Assembly: GCA_903874965.1 (NCBI GenBank)
Contig: CAIQUD010000075.1
Coordinates: 1 to 39,410 of the forward strand
Length of the DNA: 39,410 nucleotides
Reading direction: 5' to 3'
DNA from: an uncultured Actinomycetes bacterium
GTDB lineage: Bacteria > Actinomycetota > Acidimicrobiia > Acidimicrobiales > RAAP-2
The notes below the pieces were generated by a model that was not told the origin of the DNA, did no database searches, and saw only the letters and a program-made list of their open reading frames with translations. This document shows positions 24,571 through 34,233 of the stretch, piece by piece. Both the position numbers and the translations under genes were made by a program. Numbering within the stretch: position 1 is the first letter of the stretch; every line of letters starts with the position of its first letter.

Positions 24571-26532
24571 CTAGCGCCCCGCAGCCTTCATCACACACCG
24601 CGGCACCGCTAAGAGATCGAGGTTCGGTCGAGCGTGCACGCAGGCCGACAGCTGAGCAGCAGTGAGCCCAAGGGGCTTCGGCCCGTGGACGTGTCGCCAC
24701 ACGAGGACCGAGCCGTAAAGCTTTGGCAGGCGCCCGAGCGCGTTCGTCATCGTTGCCGCGATCCACGAAGAACCATTGAACGTTGGCAAGACCATGACCG
24801 TTGTCGGCTTCCGCTGTTTGATCGCCAAGTTGATGAGTGCCAACTGATGATTCGTCACGGCATGTGCTCCGAACATGTCGCCGAGCGAGAGGAGTGCCGC
24901 CTCGGTCCCCGTTGGAGGGACGAAGAAGATGGACCCCGTCGTCCCGGGCGAAGGCACCGCGAGATAGCCACCAAGAATTGAGTAGGTGAAACCTGAAGTC
25001 GCCTGCCAAGCAAGCGGACTCGAGAGCGCAGGCGGCGTTGAGGGATAGGGCAAGAACAGCACTCGGGCACCGTGGTCGGGATGTGCCCCGTAGTGGACAA
25101 CGTAGGGAGGCGGCGAGCCGCTCGTTGACGTAGCAAGTGGCAGTGCCTGAGCCACAGCAATTGGCACTAGGGCAACGGCAACGACGAGGGAGAGGACGAG
25201 CGTCGCCTTGCCCTGAGCAAGTCGTCTGGCAGCGAGCTCGCGTCGGAGTTCCTCCCAGAGCACGACGAGGAGACAGGACACGAGGAAGAACATCAAAAAT
25301 GAGAGTCGACTGACCGTCAACTGGTCGAGCACCGGAATGTGATTGAACAATCTCCACGGAGCCCAGTTCAAGAAGGGAATGCCACCCCGGTGCGAGGACA
25401 GTCCCTCACCAAGACTCAAAACGGTAATGAGCACGAGGGTGCAACTGAGCAGTTGCACCTTGAACGCGCTCCGATACCTGATGGCGAGAACAAGCACTGA
25501 GGCAAGGACTCCCCATCCAATGAAATTGATGGGAGCGCCAGATGCACCGAAGTAACCAAATGCTGCATCGAGCCAACCACCAATCGAGTGCGATGCACCT
25601 GGGAAGACAAAGTCCGAGAGACCGACCCCTTCGCGGGTGTTGAACCAAGGCTGTCCAGTGAAACTGCGCGACCCGAAGAGTTCATAGCCAACCGGCACCA
25701 GCAGCAGCGGCACGGTCACGAAGAGCACGGGGCGAATGACGTCCACGGCGAAACGAAGCTTGCTCAATGCCCACGTTCGATTGACGAGCAACGCTGCGAT
25801 ACCAGCCACGCCAAGAAGCAGGGCATCCATTGCCAACATCTCTGCTCCAATGAAGTACTGCACGACCAGTAACGCGCCTGCAAGGTAGCCAGTGGCTTTC
25901 GCCGTGCGCCGTTCCGAGAGGAAGTCTTGAACGAGGACCAAGAACAGCGGCAACGCAAAGGCAAAGGTGAGTTGGAAATGGCCAGAGTGAAGATGGAAAA
26001 CCATGGCGGGACTGAACGCATAGAGCACGGACCCGCTCATCGCCAACCACCATGACGGCGTCCACCTACCAAGGGCCAAGTACATTGCCCAACCCGACAG
26101 CACGGGTCCAAGAACGAGCCCGACATTGAACGCGAGAATCGGACCGGAGAGGAAGGTGAAGGGCGAGAGGATCAGCGCCGGCACCCAAATGGTGGTGTTC
26201 GCCATCAAATTGACCCCGCCGGATCCGGCATAGGCAAGGTTGGTGTGCAGGGGAATCGTGAGATGACTGAGGAGGTGGGGAACAATGCCGAGATACCAAA
26301 GTTGCTCGGCAATGTCTCCCTGCTGTGAGAGGGTCACTCGGGTTGGATGCCCGGTGAACCAAATATCAGCCGTGACTACGAGCCCAACCGCTAGGAGGAC
26401 TCCGAGCGCCGCAAGCTGACGGAGTACTGCTGCTGCCGTGAGCCTCTTCACGCTCGATTGTTCTGAGGCCACAGTTGAGAACTCCCCTGCTGGCGCACCT
26501 GCGCCAGATTCCCCAATGACGCTACTTGCCAT
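24571..26532 (-). CDS. Polytopic membrane protein, GT-C-like family, paralogue B
   Basis: 653 residues from ATG 26530-26532. A longer frame reaches into the NUDIX gene and is rejected, although no good ribosome site is seen at this ATG. The layout matches paralogue A: polar N-terminus, about a dozen membrane segments, soluble C-terminal domain. Shared features are QQGDIAEQLWYLG (Asp73, Glu76), AGSGGVNLM, GPILAFNVG, NWAPWRLFNHIPV, WQATSGFTY, VPPTGTEAAL, LVWRH and a C-terminal CX14C pair followed by VMKAAGR. The family has long actinobacterial relatives that I recall only as hypothetical or putative glycosyltransferase proteins. The acidic loop and the arabinose-donor operon in the same window suggest cell-envelope glycan assembly; the acceptor is unknown. 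Confidence 0.8.
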   Translation of the reverse strand: MASSVIGESGAGAPAGEFSTVASEQSSVKRLTAAAVLRQLAALGVLLAVGLVVTADIWFTGHPTRVTLSQQGDIAEQLWYLGIVPHLLSHLTIPLHTNLAYAGSGGVNLMANTTIWVPALILSPFTFLSGPILAFNVGLVLGPVLSGWAMYLALGRWTPSWWLAMSGSVLYAFSPAMVFHLHSGHFQLTFAFALPLFLVLVQDFLSERRTAKATGYLAGALLVVQYFIGAEMLAMDALLLGVAGIAALLVNRTWALSKLRFAVDVIRPVLFVTVPLLLVPVGYELFGSRSFTGQPWFNTREGVGLSDFVFPGASHSIGGWLDAAFGYFGASGAPINFIGWGVLASVLVLAIRYRSAFKVQLLSCTLVLITVLSLGEGLSSHRGGIPFLNWAPWRLFNHIPVLDQLTVSRLSFLMFFLVSCLLVVLWEELRRELAARRLAQGKATLVLSLVVAVALVPIAVAQALPLATSTSGSPPPYVVHYGAHPDHGARVLFLPYPSTPPALSSPLAWQATSGFTYSILGGYLAVPSPGTTGSIFFVPPTGTEAALLSLGDMFGAHAVTNHQLALINLAIKQRKPTTVMVLPTFNGSSWIAATMTNALGRLPKLYGSVLVWRHVHGPKPLGLTAAQLSACVHARPNLDLLAVPRCVMKAAGR

Positions 26533-26582
26533 GTTGCGCTCGAGGTCGGCGCGAGCTTGAGCGTCCTTTTGTTGGCAGCGCC

Positions 26583-27338
26583 TTAGGCCACGATTGGCGT
26601 GAGCCCAAGCGCGAGGTGGCACAGCTCGTAGAGAATTCGAGCGGTTGCGCCCCAAATCGTCTCGCCGGCCGTTTCAAAGAAGAAGATCGGGAAACTTCCA
26701 TCGGCGGACTTTGCCGCAGGGCGATCTCCACGCTTCCAGCGCTCCTCTCGAAACACCCCTGGCCGCAAAAGATCTTCGAGGCTCACGTCGAAGACTCGCT
26801 CGACTTCATCAGGTGACGCCAAGGTGTCGGGTCGTCCTCCATGCACCGCAACGATCGGTGTGATGAAGGATCCGGAGGCAAGGGTCACAAGCGGGGAGAG
26901 CCAACCAACGACCTCGACCTTGCCAAGGTCAAGCGCCACCTCTTCCAAGGCTTCGCGAAGTGCCGCGCCAACTTCGTCTTCTCCCTCATCTAGACGCCCT
27001 CCGGGAAAGGCAACCTCGCCTCGATGCGTCCGGAGATGACTCGCCCGGCGAGTGAGCAGCACTCGTGCATGACCGTCTTCTTCGAAGAGCAGGCACAGCA
27101 CGGCAGAGCGTCGTGTGGCCTCTCTCGGAACAAGCGTGTCGAGCACCGGGTCACGAAGGCGGGCCATCTCAACCGGGTCACTCGGAAGCGGGCCAAGGTG
27201 TCCTGCAGTGGAAAGACCTTTCAAGACCGCAGCAAGCGATATTGGGCGGACCACCTCGGTCTCGGCCAGTTCCCATCCAGGTTTTCGACCAGGCATCCAA
27301 TCAGGCGGGCGCGGGATTTGCTGATCGCCGCCCGTCAT
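26583..27338 (-). CDS. NUDIX hydrolase, CoA pyrophosphatase (NudL) type
   Basis: 251 residues from ATG 27336-27338; a GTG at 27350 and longer forms are possible. The NudL signature LLTRRASHLRTHRGEVAFPGG comes just before the NUDIX box, G114 to L136 (GRLDEGEDEVGAALREALEE), which keeps every catalytic Glu and has Ala in place of the last Gly. NudL enzymes cleave CoA and its esters to 3',5'-ADP and phosphopantetheine. The C-terminal part (TIWGATARILYEL) is typical of the family. It lies after groEL with a hairpin between, and 50 bases before membrane protein B. The exact substrate is not shown by sequence alone. Confidence 0.87.
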   Translation of the reverse strand: MTGGDQQIPRPPDWMPGRKPGWELAETEVVRPISLAAVLKGLSTAGHLGPLPSDPVEMARLRDPVLDTLVPREATRRSAVLCLLFEEDGHARVLLTRRASHLRTHRGEVAFPGGRLDEGEDEVGAALREALEEVALDLGKVEVVGWLSPLVTLASGSFITPIVAVHGGRPDTLASPDEVERVFDVSLEDLLRPGVFREERWKRGDRPAAKSADGSFPIFFFETAGETIWGATARILYELCHLALGLTPIVA

Positions 27339-27381
27339 CTCCACAGTCGGCACCCTAGAGGAACCTGCCGCAAGACGCGAC

Positions 27382-27415
27382 CGTGGCCGGACCCCTTGAA
27401 GGAGATCCGGCCACG
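27382..27415 (-). terminator. Hairpin after groEL
   Basis: A perfect 10-bp stem CGTGGCCGGA (27382-27391) / TCCGGCCACG (27406-27415) with a 14-base loop lies 20 bases after the groEL stop, in the 97-base gap before the NUDIX gene. It has no clear U-tract on the minus strand, as is common in GC-rich actinobacteria. It probably ends the heat-shock transcript. Confidence 0.65.
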
Positions 27416-27435
27416 TTCGCAAAGAACTGCTTGGG

Positions 27436-29085
<1,650 letters not shown>

Positions 29086-29115
29086 CTACACTCCTTCGCT
29101 GTTGAGAATGAATGA

Positions 29116-29145
29116 AACTGCCCCTGACAATCGCCAGGGGCAGTT
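29116..29145 (-). terminator. Intergenic hairpin between groES and groEL
   Basis: A perfect 11-bp stem AACTGCCCCTG (29116-29126) / CAGGGGCAGTT (29135-29145) with an 8-base loop lies in the 71-base gap. On the minus strand it is followed by TTTCATTCATTCTC, a loose T-rich run, so it looks like a partial intrinsic terminator or an RNA-processing/stability hairpin. It would set the ratio of GroES to GroEL. Confidence 0.65.
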
Positions 29146-29156
29146 CAGTACATGAG

Positions 29157-29450
29157 TTACTTGTCGAGCTTGGCCAGCACGTCGCGTGAGTTGAGAATGA
29201 GGAGGTCCTCACCGTCAACGGCGATTTCGGTGCCGCCGTACTTCGAGTAAACGACCTTGTCACCAACGGCAACATCCATTGGGATGAGTTCGCCACTCTG
29301 CTCGGAGCGTCGGCCTGGGCCAACGGCCAAGACTTCACCCTGCTGGGGCTTCTCTTTGGCGGTGTCGGGGATGACCAAGCCAGAAGCAGTGGTCTCCTCG
29401 GACTCGTTTGGACGGACCACAATGCGGTCATCGAGAGGGTGCAATTTCAT
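29157..29450 (-). CDS. groES: Co-chaperonin GroES
   Basis: 97 residues, normal length. It begins [13 protein letters not shown] and carries the mobile-loop segment [18 protein letters not shown] with the GroEL-binding hydrophobic triplet, then [23 protein letters not shown] and a C-terminal ILNSRDVLA. The ATG at 29448-29450 has an AAGGAGG site 8 bases upstream. It forms the heptameric lid of GroEL. It is the first gene of the operon, 23 bases downstream of a CIRCE operator. Confidence 0.97.
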   Translation of the reverse strand: MKLHPLDDRIVVRPNESEETTASGLVIPDTAKEKPQQGEVLAVGPGRRSEQSGELIPMDVAVGDKVVYSKYGGTEIAVDGEDLLILNSRDVLAKLDK

Positions 29451-29472
29451 TTCGGGGCCTCCTTGGCGCTCG

Positions 29473-29499
29473 TTGGCACTCTAGGGTTGAGAGTGCTAA
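29473..29499 (-). promoter_or_regulatory. CIRCE element (HrcA operator) before groES
   Basis: TTGGCACTC (29473-29481), 9 bases, then GAGTGCTAA (29491-29499). The consensus is TTAGCACTC-N9-GAGTGCTAA, so there is one mismatch. It abuts the -10 hexamer and lies in the groES leader, the usual site at which HrcA represses transcription until heat shock. Confidence 0.95.
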
Positions 29500-29526
29500 T
29501 CATAGCGGGATTCTCCGAGAGTGCAA
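29499..29526 (-). promoter_or_regulatory. groES-groEL promoter, sigma-A type
   Basis: On the minus strand TTGCAC (29521-29526) and TATGAT (29499-29504) are separated by 16 bases, both close to consensus. The -10 overlaps the first base of the CIRCE inverted repeat, so bound HrcA would block initiation or early transcription. Confidence 0.8.
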
Positions 29527-29553
29527 CTCAGAGACTTCACCTGCCAACTGGGA

Positions 29554-30162
29554 TCAAGGTTGGAGTCGCTCAACGAACCAGCCGGAATCCGAGCGAGTGA
29601 ACTGGATGCGGTCATGCATTCGATTTGCCCGGCCCTGCCAGAGTTCAATCACCCTTGGTTGAAGTCTGAAGCCACCCCAGTAGTCCGGTCGCGGAACTTC
29701 CATGCCTTCATATCGTTCGCTCGCCGCAGCCTCACGTTCCACGAGCTCATGCATGAGTGGCAAGGGCTGGCTTTGTGAAGATGCCCAGGCACTCAATTGG
29801 TGACCTCGTGGACGACTAGCGAAATAGGCGTCCGCTTCATCGTTATCAACAACGACGACCGGACCTTCAGCTCGGATCTGTCGTTCAAAACCTTGATGGT
29901 GCACCACGAGCGACGCCACCGGTGTCGCCAAGAGTTCGCTGCCCTTGCGAGAAGCAAAGTTCGTATACCAAGTGAAGCCCCGGGCATCGAGACCTCGAAG
30001 CAACACCATGCGGACCGATGGCGAGCCACTCAACGAAACCGTCGCAAGCGCCATGGCGCGCGGCTCTGGGAGCACGCCATCGGCGTCGATCATCCACTCC
30101 TCAACAACAACAAGTGGATCACGTGCTTGATAGGCCTCAAAAAGGTCCTGAGGTCGATTCAC
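29554..30162 (-). CDS. pdxH: Pyridoxamine/pyridoxine 5'-phosphate oxidase
   Basis: 202 residues, typical size. It is the FMN enzyme that makes PLP. Motifs are SVRMVLLRGLD and YTNFASRKGSEL for FMN binding, ASSQSQPL, and the C-terminal RPDYWGGFRLQPRVIELWQG followed by RMHDRIQF. The GTG start at 30160-30162 overlaps the SDR stop (GTGA). It ends the long glmM-to-pdxH series; the 103 bases after it hold the groES promoter and CIRCE. PLP is the cofactor of the alanine racemase made in the same series. Confidence 0.95.
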   Translation of the reverse strand: MNRPQDLFEAYQARDPLVVVEEWMIDADGVLPEPRAMALATVSLSGSPSVRMVLLRGLDARGFTWYTNFASRKGSELLATPVASLVVHHQGFERQIRAEGPVVVVDNDEADAYFASRPRGHQLSAWASSQSQPLPLMHELVEREAAASERYEGMEVPRPDYWGGFRLQPRVIELWQGRANRMHDRIQFTRSDSGWFVERLQP

Positions 30163-30968
30163 AGTGAAGGGTGATACTTCTTGAGTGCACTGAGGAGCGG
30201 TCCCCTCGGCGAGTGACGAGCAACGTGTGCGAGCACATTGTTTGCCGCCCCTGGGATCACGACGCGCTTGGACGCTACGAGGCCATCAATGCCCGCTCGC
30301 ACCACGTCATGTGGGCTCACCCACATGAACTTCGGCATCACGCCTGCTTCGGCCTCAGTAAATCCAGCCGCCTCGGCAAATCCAGTTTCAACCGGGCCAG
30401 GACAGAGCGCGGTGACGGCAATGCCGAACTGCGACACTTCCGCCGACACCGCCTCGGTGTAACTGAGCACGAAGGCCTTGGACGCTCCATAGCCCGCTTG
30501 CCCAGGAAGAGGCTGAAACGAGGCGGTCGATGCAACATTGAGAATCGCTCCTTCGGATGCCGCGACCATTGCTGGAAGGACAGCAACCGTGAGGGCGACG
30601 ACTGCTTCAACATTGGTGCGAACCATGGAAACCTCAGCGGCTCCATTCGCCTTGGCGGCCGGTCCGGTCGTCGAAAAACCTGCATTGTTGATGAGGATGG
30701 AGGGTGCTCGGCCATTGCGTTGGAGGGCATCAAGCAGCGCTTGTCGCTGAGTGGACTCAGAAAGATCAGCAACGATCACGGAAACGCCGCCAGGCGCATC
30801 TCCAGCGTTGAGTTCTTCTGCGAGCTGGTCGAGGAGGTCACCTCGGCGAGCAACGATGGTGACGTGGTGACCAAGGGCGGCGAGCTGGATGGCGAACTCG
30901 CGACCGAGTCCCGAGGACGCACCGGTGATGAGTGCGGTGGTTGTTGCCGAAGGACGAGGAAGGCTCAT
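30159..30968 (-). CDS. Short-chain dehydrogenase/reductase
   Basis: 269 residues, a classical SDR. It has the cofactor loop TGASSGLG at 15-22, an ARR after the second strand that suggests NADPH preference, NNAG, catalytic Ser in NVASTAS, YGASK with Tyr and Lys, and CPGPVETGF. The C-terminal stretch resembles the SDR subgroup often annotated DltE/YqjQ-like, but the substrate is unknown. The ATG at 30966-30968 lacks a clear ribosome site. It lies 29 bases after tsaD and is coupled to pdxH. Confidence 0.9.
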   Translation of the reverse strand: MSLPRPSATTTALITGASSGLGREFAIQLAALGHHVTIVARRGDLLDQLAEELNAGDAPGGVSVIVADLSESTQRQALLDALQRNGRAPSILINNAGFSTTGPAAKANGAAEVSMVRTNVEAVVALTVAVLPAMVAASEGAILNVASTASFQPLPGQAGYGASKAFVLSYTEAVSAEVSQFGIAVTALCPGPVETGFAEAAGFTEAEAGVMPKFMWVSPHDVVRAGIDGLVASKRVVIPGAANNVLAHVARHSPRGPLLSALKKYHPSL

Positions 30969-30997
30969 GGAGAAAGCCTAGGGTTTTGCCCTGCGCT

Positions 30998-32020
30998 TCA
31001 CTCAAGTGACGTCGTCGAGCGAAGGAGCTCACGACTTGGATCTGGCGCAAGATCACCGCGTGATGCGCCATCACGTCGGTACTGGTAGGCACCGGCTGCA
31101 GCCACCATGGCCGCATTGTCGGTGCAAAACGCTGGGCTTGCCAGGGCGCAATCAATGCCCACTGCTTGACATCTCGAGAGCAACCGTTCTCGGAGTTCAC
31201 GATTGGCAGCAACTCCGCCGGCGAGGGCCACTGACTTTGCCGAGATTGCTGCAACCGCCGCCATGGTCTTGTCGACCAGGACGTCGGTGACCGCGCGTTG
31301 AAACGACGCACAGAGATCCGCTGTCGACGCGTCGGGAAACTTCTCAACCGTTCGCACAACCGACGTCTTGAGGCCAGAGAAGCTGAAGTCAAACGGGCGA
31401 TCCCGAAGTGCTCTCGGAAAGGTGAAAGCCGTTGGATCCCCTGAGGTCGCCAGCGCATCAATGGCTGGTCCTCCGGGGTAGCCAAGGCCGAGGTACCGAG
31501 CGACCTTGTCAAATGCCTCGCCCGCAGCGTCATCAATCGTTGCGCCAAGCACCTCGTAGTGCCCGCGCTCGCTTACCGCTACGAGCTCCGTGTGACCACC
31601 TGACACGAGCAGCACCACCCGTGGGTACTGCTCGGGAACCCCCTCAAGCGTTGGGGCGAAGAGATGGGCTTCAAGATGGTTGACGCCAACATAGGGAACC
31701 CCCCATGCGGCGCTCACCGCCTTGGCAAAGCTCAGACCGACGAGCAACGATCCAATGAGGCCAGGACCGGACGTTGCGGCAACGAGATCAATTCCGGGAG
31801 CCGTTGGATCGAGTCCTGCTCGCTCGAGTGCCACCCGAACCGTTGCGACGATCGCTTCGACATGCGCTCGGCTCGCAAGTTCCGGCACCACACCGCCAAA
31901 CCGGTCGTGAATCTCTAGCTGCCCCGCAATGACCGACGAACGGACCTCATCGCCAACAACGACGGCCGCGGCGGTGTCATCACAGGAAGTCTCGATACCG
32001 AGAACGACGAGCTCGCTCAT
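30998..32020 (-). CDS. tsaD: tRNA N6-threonylcarbamoyladenosine transferase catalytic subunit
   Basis: 340 residues, the family's standard length. It transfers threonylcarbamoyl from TC-AMP to A37 of ANN-decoding tRNAs, with TsaB and TsaE. It has GIETSCDDT, the metal ligands His115 and His119 in NHLEAHLFA, LVSGGHTEL, DDAAGEAFDK, GGVAANRELR and the C-terminal TDNAAM. The ATG at 32018-32020 overlaps the rimI stop (ATGA). It is the last of four coupled genes. Confidence 0.97.
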   Translation of the reverse strand: MSELVVLGIETSCDDTAAAVVVGDEVRSSVIAGQLEIHDRFGGVVPELASRAHVEAIVATVRVALERAGLDPTAPGIDLVAATSGPGLIGSLLVGLSFAKAVSAAWGVPYVGVNHLEAHLFAPTLEGVPEQYPRVVLLVSGGHTELVAVSERGHYEVLGATIDDAAGEAFDKVARYLGLGYPGGPAIDALATSGDPTAFTFPRALRDRPFDFSFSGLKTSVVRTVEKFPDASTADLCASFQRAVTDVLVDKTMAAVAAISAKSVALAGGVAANRELRERLLSRCQAVGIDCALASPAFCTDNAAMVAAAGAYQYRRDGASRGDLAPDPSRELLRSTTSLE

Positions 32021-32478
32021 GCGTCGTACTCCTCAAGGGTCAAGATCATCACCAAGGCATCTTCGCCCGAACGTTCGTAATACTTCCTCCGGACACCAAC
32101 CGGGGCGAACCCAGCAGCCCGGTAGAGGGCTTGCGCGGCACTGTTCGATACCGCCACTTCCAAAATCACTTTGGTGCATTCGAGCGCACGCGCCGCCTCG
32201 ACGAGCCCAGCGAGCAAGAGTCGGCCAATTCCACGGCGCTGAAACGCTGACAGGGTCGCGAGCGTCATGACGTGCCCCTCTCCTGCACCAGTGCTGAGTC
32301 CTGCCCATCCAACGAATTGACCATTCAGTTCAGCCACGAGATAACACCGATCGTGCGTGCGGTTTCGTTCTTCCTCATAGAGACGACGGGACCACGGTTC
32401 ACTGAACAACTCGAGTTCTGCCGCGGCGACGAGATCGAGATCTCGCTCTTCCATGGCTCGAAGATGAACGTCGCTCAT
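32017..32478 (-). CDS. rimI: Ribosomal protein bS18-alanine N-acetyltransferase (GNAT)
   Basis: 153 residues, one GNAT domain. The acetyl-CoA loop is QRRGIGRLLL, followed by LEVAVSNSAAQALYRAAGF and the C-terminal RRKYYERSGEDALVM with the conserved tyrosines of RimI. In bacteria RimI acetylates the N-terminus of ribosomal protein S18. It is fixed between tsaB and tsaD here as in many actinobacteria. The ATG overlaps the tsaB stop and the TGA overlaps the tsaD start. Confidence 0.94.
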   Translation of the reverse strand: MSDVHLRAMEERDLDLVAAAELELFSEPWSRRLYEEERNRTHDRCYLVAELNGQFVGWAGLSTGAGEGHVMTLATLSAFQRRGIGRLLLAGLVEAARALECTKVILEVAVSNSAAQALYRAAGFAPVGVRRKYYERSGEDALVMILTLEEYDA

Positions 32479-33161
32479 CGGAGACTCTCACGGAGCGTGA
32501 AATTGCTCGTTGCATCGGCATCACGGAGGTAGACCGGTCGAAGTGTTTCAACCGAGTGTGCTTGGCCAGCCATGGCCGCGGCCCAGCCGAGCAGGCCAAT
32601 TGCCTCAACGGGTGGCTGCACCGGTGCATCGAGCGGAGTAATACCGTGAACATCTCGCAAGAGGTCTGCGTACCGATGCGCTCCGTCTCCAAGGACCACC
32701 GACTCCGCGGTGAGGTGTGCGCCAAAGTCCTCTGGCGCGACGACCATTGGTATACACGTGGCGACTGGTGCCAGTGCAGGCCCGGTGAAGTGCTGGAGAA
32801 AGACCTCTCCGCGACGTGCATCAATGAGTGCGGTGCGAGGTCCGTCAACGACACAACTCGCAGCAAGTGCTTCGAGGCTTGTCACCGACGCAACGCTGAT
32901 ACCAAGAGCGAGACCAAGACCCTGCGCCGTCGAAACCCCCACGCGCAGTCCCGTAAACAGACCCGGGCCAACATCGCAGGCAAGCACCGAGACCTCACGG
33001 AGTTGACAGTTCGAGGCTTCGAGGACTTCGGTGATGAGACCGAAAAGAACTTCGGTGTGGCGACGCGTCGGTCCGACTCTTGCCGTTGCCGTGACCTTGC
33101 CGTCTTGGATGACGGCGGCCGCCGCTTCCGTCGTTGCCGTTTCAAGTGCGAGCAAGGTCAC
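32475..33161 (-). CDS. tsaB: tRNA t6A biosynthesis protein TsaB
   Basis: 228 residues, an ASKHA-fold pseudo-ATPase that dimerises with TsaD. It begins TLLALETATTEAAAAV and carries the family core GPGLFTGLRVGVSTAQGL and ALIDARRGEVF. The GTG start at 33159-33161 overlaps the tsaE stop (GTGA). It has no transferase motifs of its own, as is normal. Confidence 0.95.
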   Translation of the reverse strand: MTLLALETATTEAAAAVIQDGKVTATARVGPTRRHTEVLFGLITEVLEASNCQLREVSVLACDVGPGLFTGLRVGVSTAQGLGLALGISVASVTSLEALAASCVVDGPRTALIDARRGEVFLQHFTGPALAPVATCIPMVVAPEDFGAHLTAESVVLGDGAHRYADLLRDVHGITPLDAPVQPPVEAIGLLGWAAAMAGQAHSVETLRPVYLRDADATSNFTLRESLR

Positions 33162-33661
33162 TGCGAACCTCGCTGCGAGTGGCGGTCGCCGTCTTCCAGC
33201 GCGTCGAGAAGACCGGCAAGCCTCGGTGCAGCCATTGACAACTCAATCAGACGTGTCGCTTCACTCTGAGCGTTGAACTCAACGACGACACTCGGTTCAC
33301 CAAGCAGTCCCTCCGCACGTTCCATCCACTCGATGACGAGCACCGTTCCGTCATCAACCAGTTCATCGAGGGCGAGCCCAAGCACTTCTTGCGGTTGATC
33401 AAGTCGATAGAGATCAACGTGCAACAACTCGTCAAGAGGGGGGTTGCATGCATGGTGGTGGACAAACGCAAAGGTTGGTGACCTGACTGCGCCTTGACCT
33501 CCGAGTGCTTGAGCGACACCTTTGACAAAGGTCGTCTTTCCGGCGCCGAGGCCTCCAACCAGCGAAACCACATCGCCGCCGACGAGCAATTGCCCAAGGA
33601 GCACTCCAAGCGCGATGGTCTCTTCTGGAGACGACGTCCGAGCGGTCAGCGTGGTGTTCAT
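33158..33661 (-). CDS. tsaE: tRNA t6A biosynthesis ATPase TsaE
   Basis: 167 residues. The P-loop reads GGLGAGKTTF, followed by VRSPTF, the LHVDLYRL segment with catalytic residues, and VLVIEWMER. It resets the TsaBD complex by ATP hydrolysis. The ATG at 33659-33661 overlaps the uracil-DNA glycosylase stop (ATGA). tsaC, the TC-AMP synthase, is not in this window. Confidence 0.96.
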   Translation of the reverse strand: MNTTLTARTSSPEETIALGVLLGQLLVGGDVVSLVGGLGAGKTTFVKGVAQALGGQGAVRSPTFAFVHHHACNPPLDELLHVDLYRLDQPQEVLGLALDELVDDGTVLVIEWMERAEGLLGEPSVVVEFNAQSEATRLIELSMAAPRLAGLLDALEDGDRHSQRGSQ

Positions 33662-34233
33662 GACCCGGCACCTAGCACGTCACGAAGAAGCCGAACATCA
33701 CTTCGAAGCGCTGCCTCGACCTCGGGACGCCCACGAAGTGCTGCGGCAGGGTGAAAGGTTGGAACGACGATCACGCCGTGTCGGTCATAGGTCCGGCCCC
33801 GCAAGGTCGTGATTCCCTCTTTTGTCTGAAGGAGGGCTCGAGACGGTGTGTTGCCGACGGTCAAAATTGCCCGTGGTTGGAGAAAGGCAATCTGTCGTTC
33901 CATAAATGGCCAACACGTTGCCAGCTCGATGCGGGTTGGTGTCCGATTCTTCGGGGGTCGACATCGGACGACATTGGAAATCGTCAGTTGGTCGTCTTCC
34001 AGGCCGAGCTCTTGGAGCAGTATCAACCGGAGGAGTCTTCCCGAACGACCGACAAACGGCACTCCGGTTCGATCTTCTTCAGCACCTGGTGCCTCACCAA
34101 GCACGAGAAGTCCCGACCGACCATCACCAATACCGACAACTGGATGGTCGCGTCCTACATGCAGCGAACACTGCGTGCAGGAGCGAATCTCCTCAATGAG
34201 TTCGAGTGGAGCGGCTTGCAGCTGCGGCATCAT
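33658..34233 (-). CDS. Family 4 uracil-DNA glycosylase (Fe-S)
   Basis: 191 residues. Four cysteines spaced as in the [4Fe-4S] family are Cys19 and Cys22 (CTQC), Cys91 (VVRCRPPKNR) and Cys107. The active-site motif GEAPGAEEDRTGVPFVGRSG lies at 46-65 and the DNA-intercalating HPAAALR at 161-167. It removes uracil from DNA in base excision repair. It sits between alr and tsaE, an unusual insertion into a standard order, with the ATG overlapping the alr stop (ATGATG). Confidence 0.94.
   Translation of the reverse strand: MMPQLQAAPLELIEEIRSCTQCSLHVGRDHPVVGIGDGRSGLLVLGEAPGAEEDRTGVPFVGRSGRLLRLILLQELGLEDDQLTISNVVRCRPPKNRTPTRIELATCWPFMERQIAFLQPRAILTVGNTPSRALLQTKEGITTLRGRTYDRHGVIVVPTFHPAAALRGRPEVEAALRSDVRLLRDVLGAGS

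Noticed and set aside
26533-26655. N-terminal extension of membrane protein B into the NUDIX gene
   Set aside because: The extra residues are the NUDIX coding region in another frame; the ATG at 26530-26532 precedes the part shared with paralogue A.
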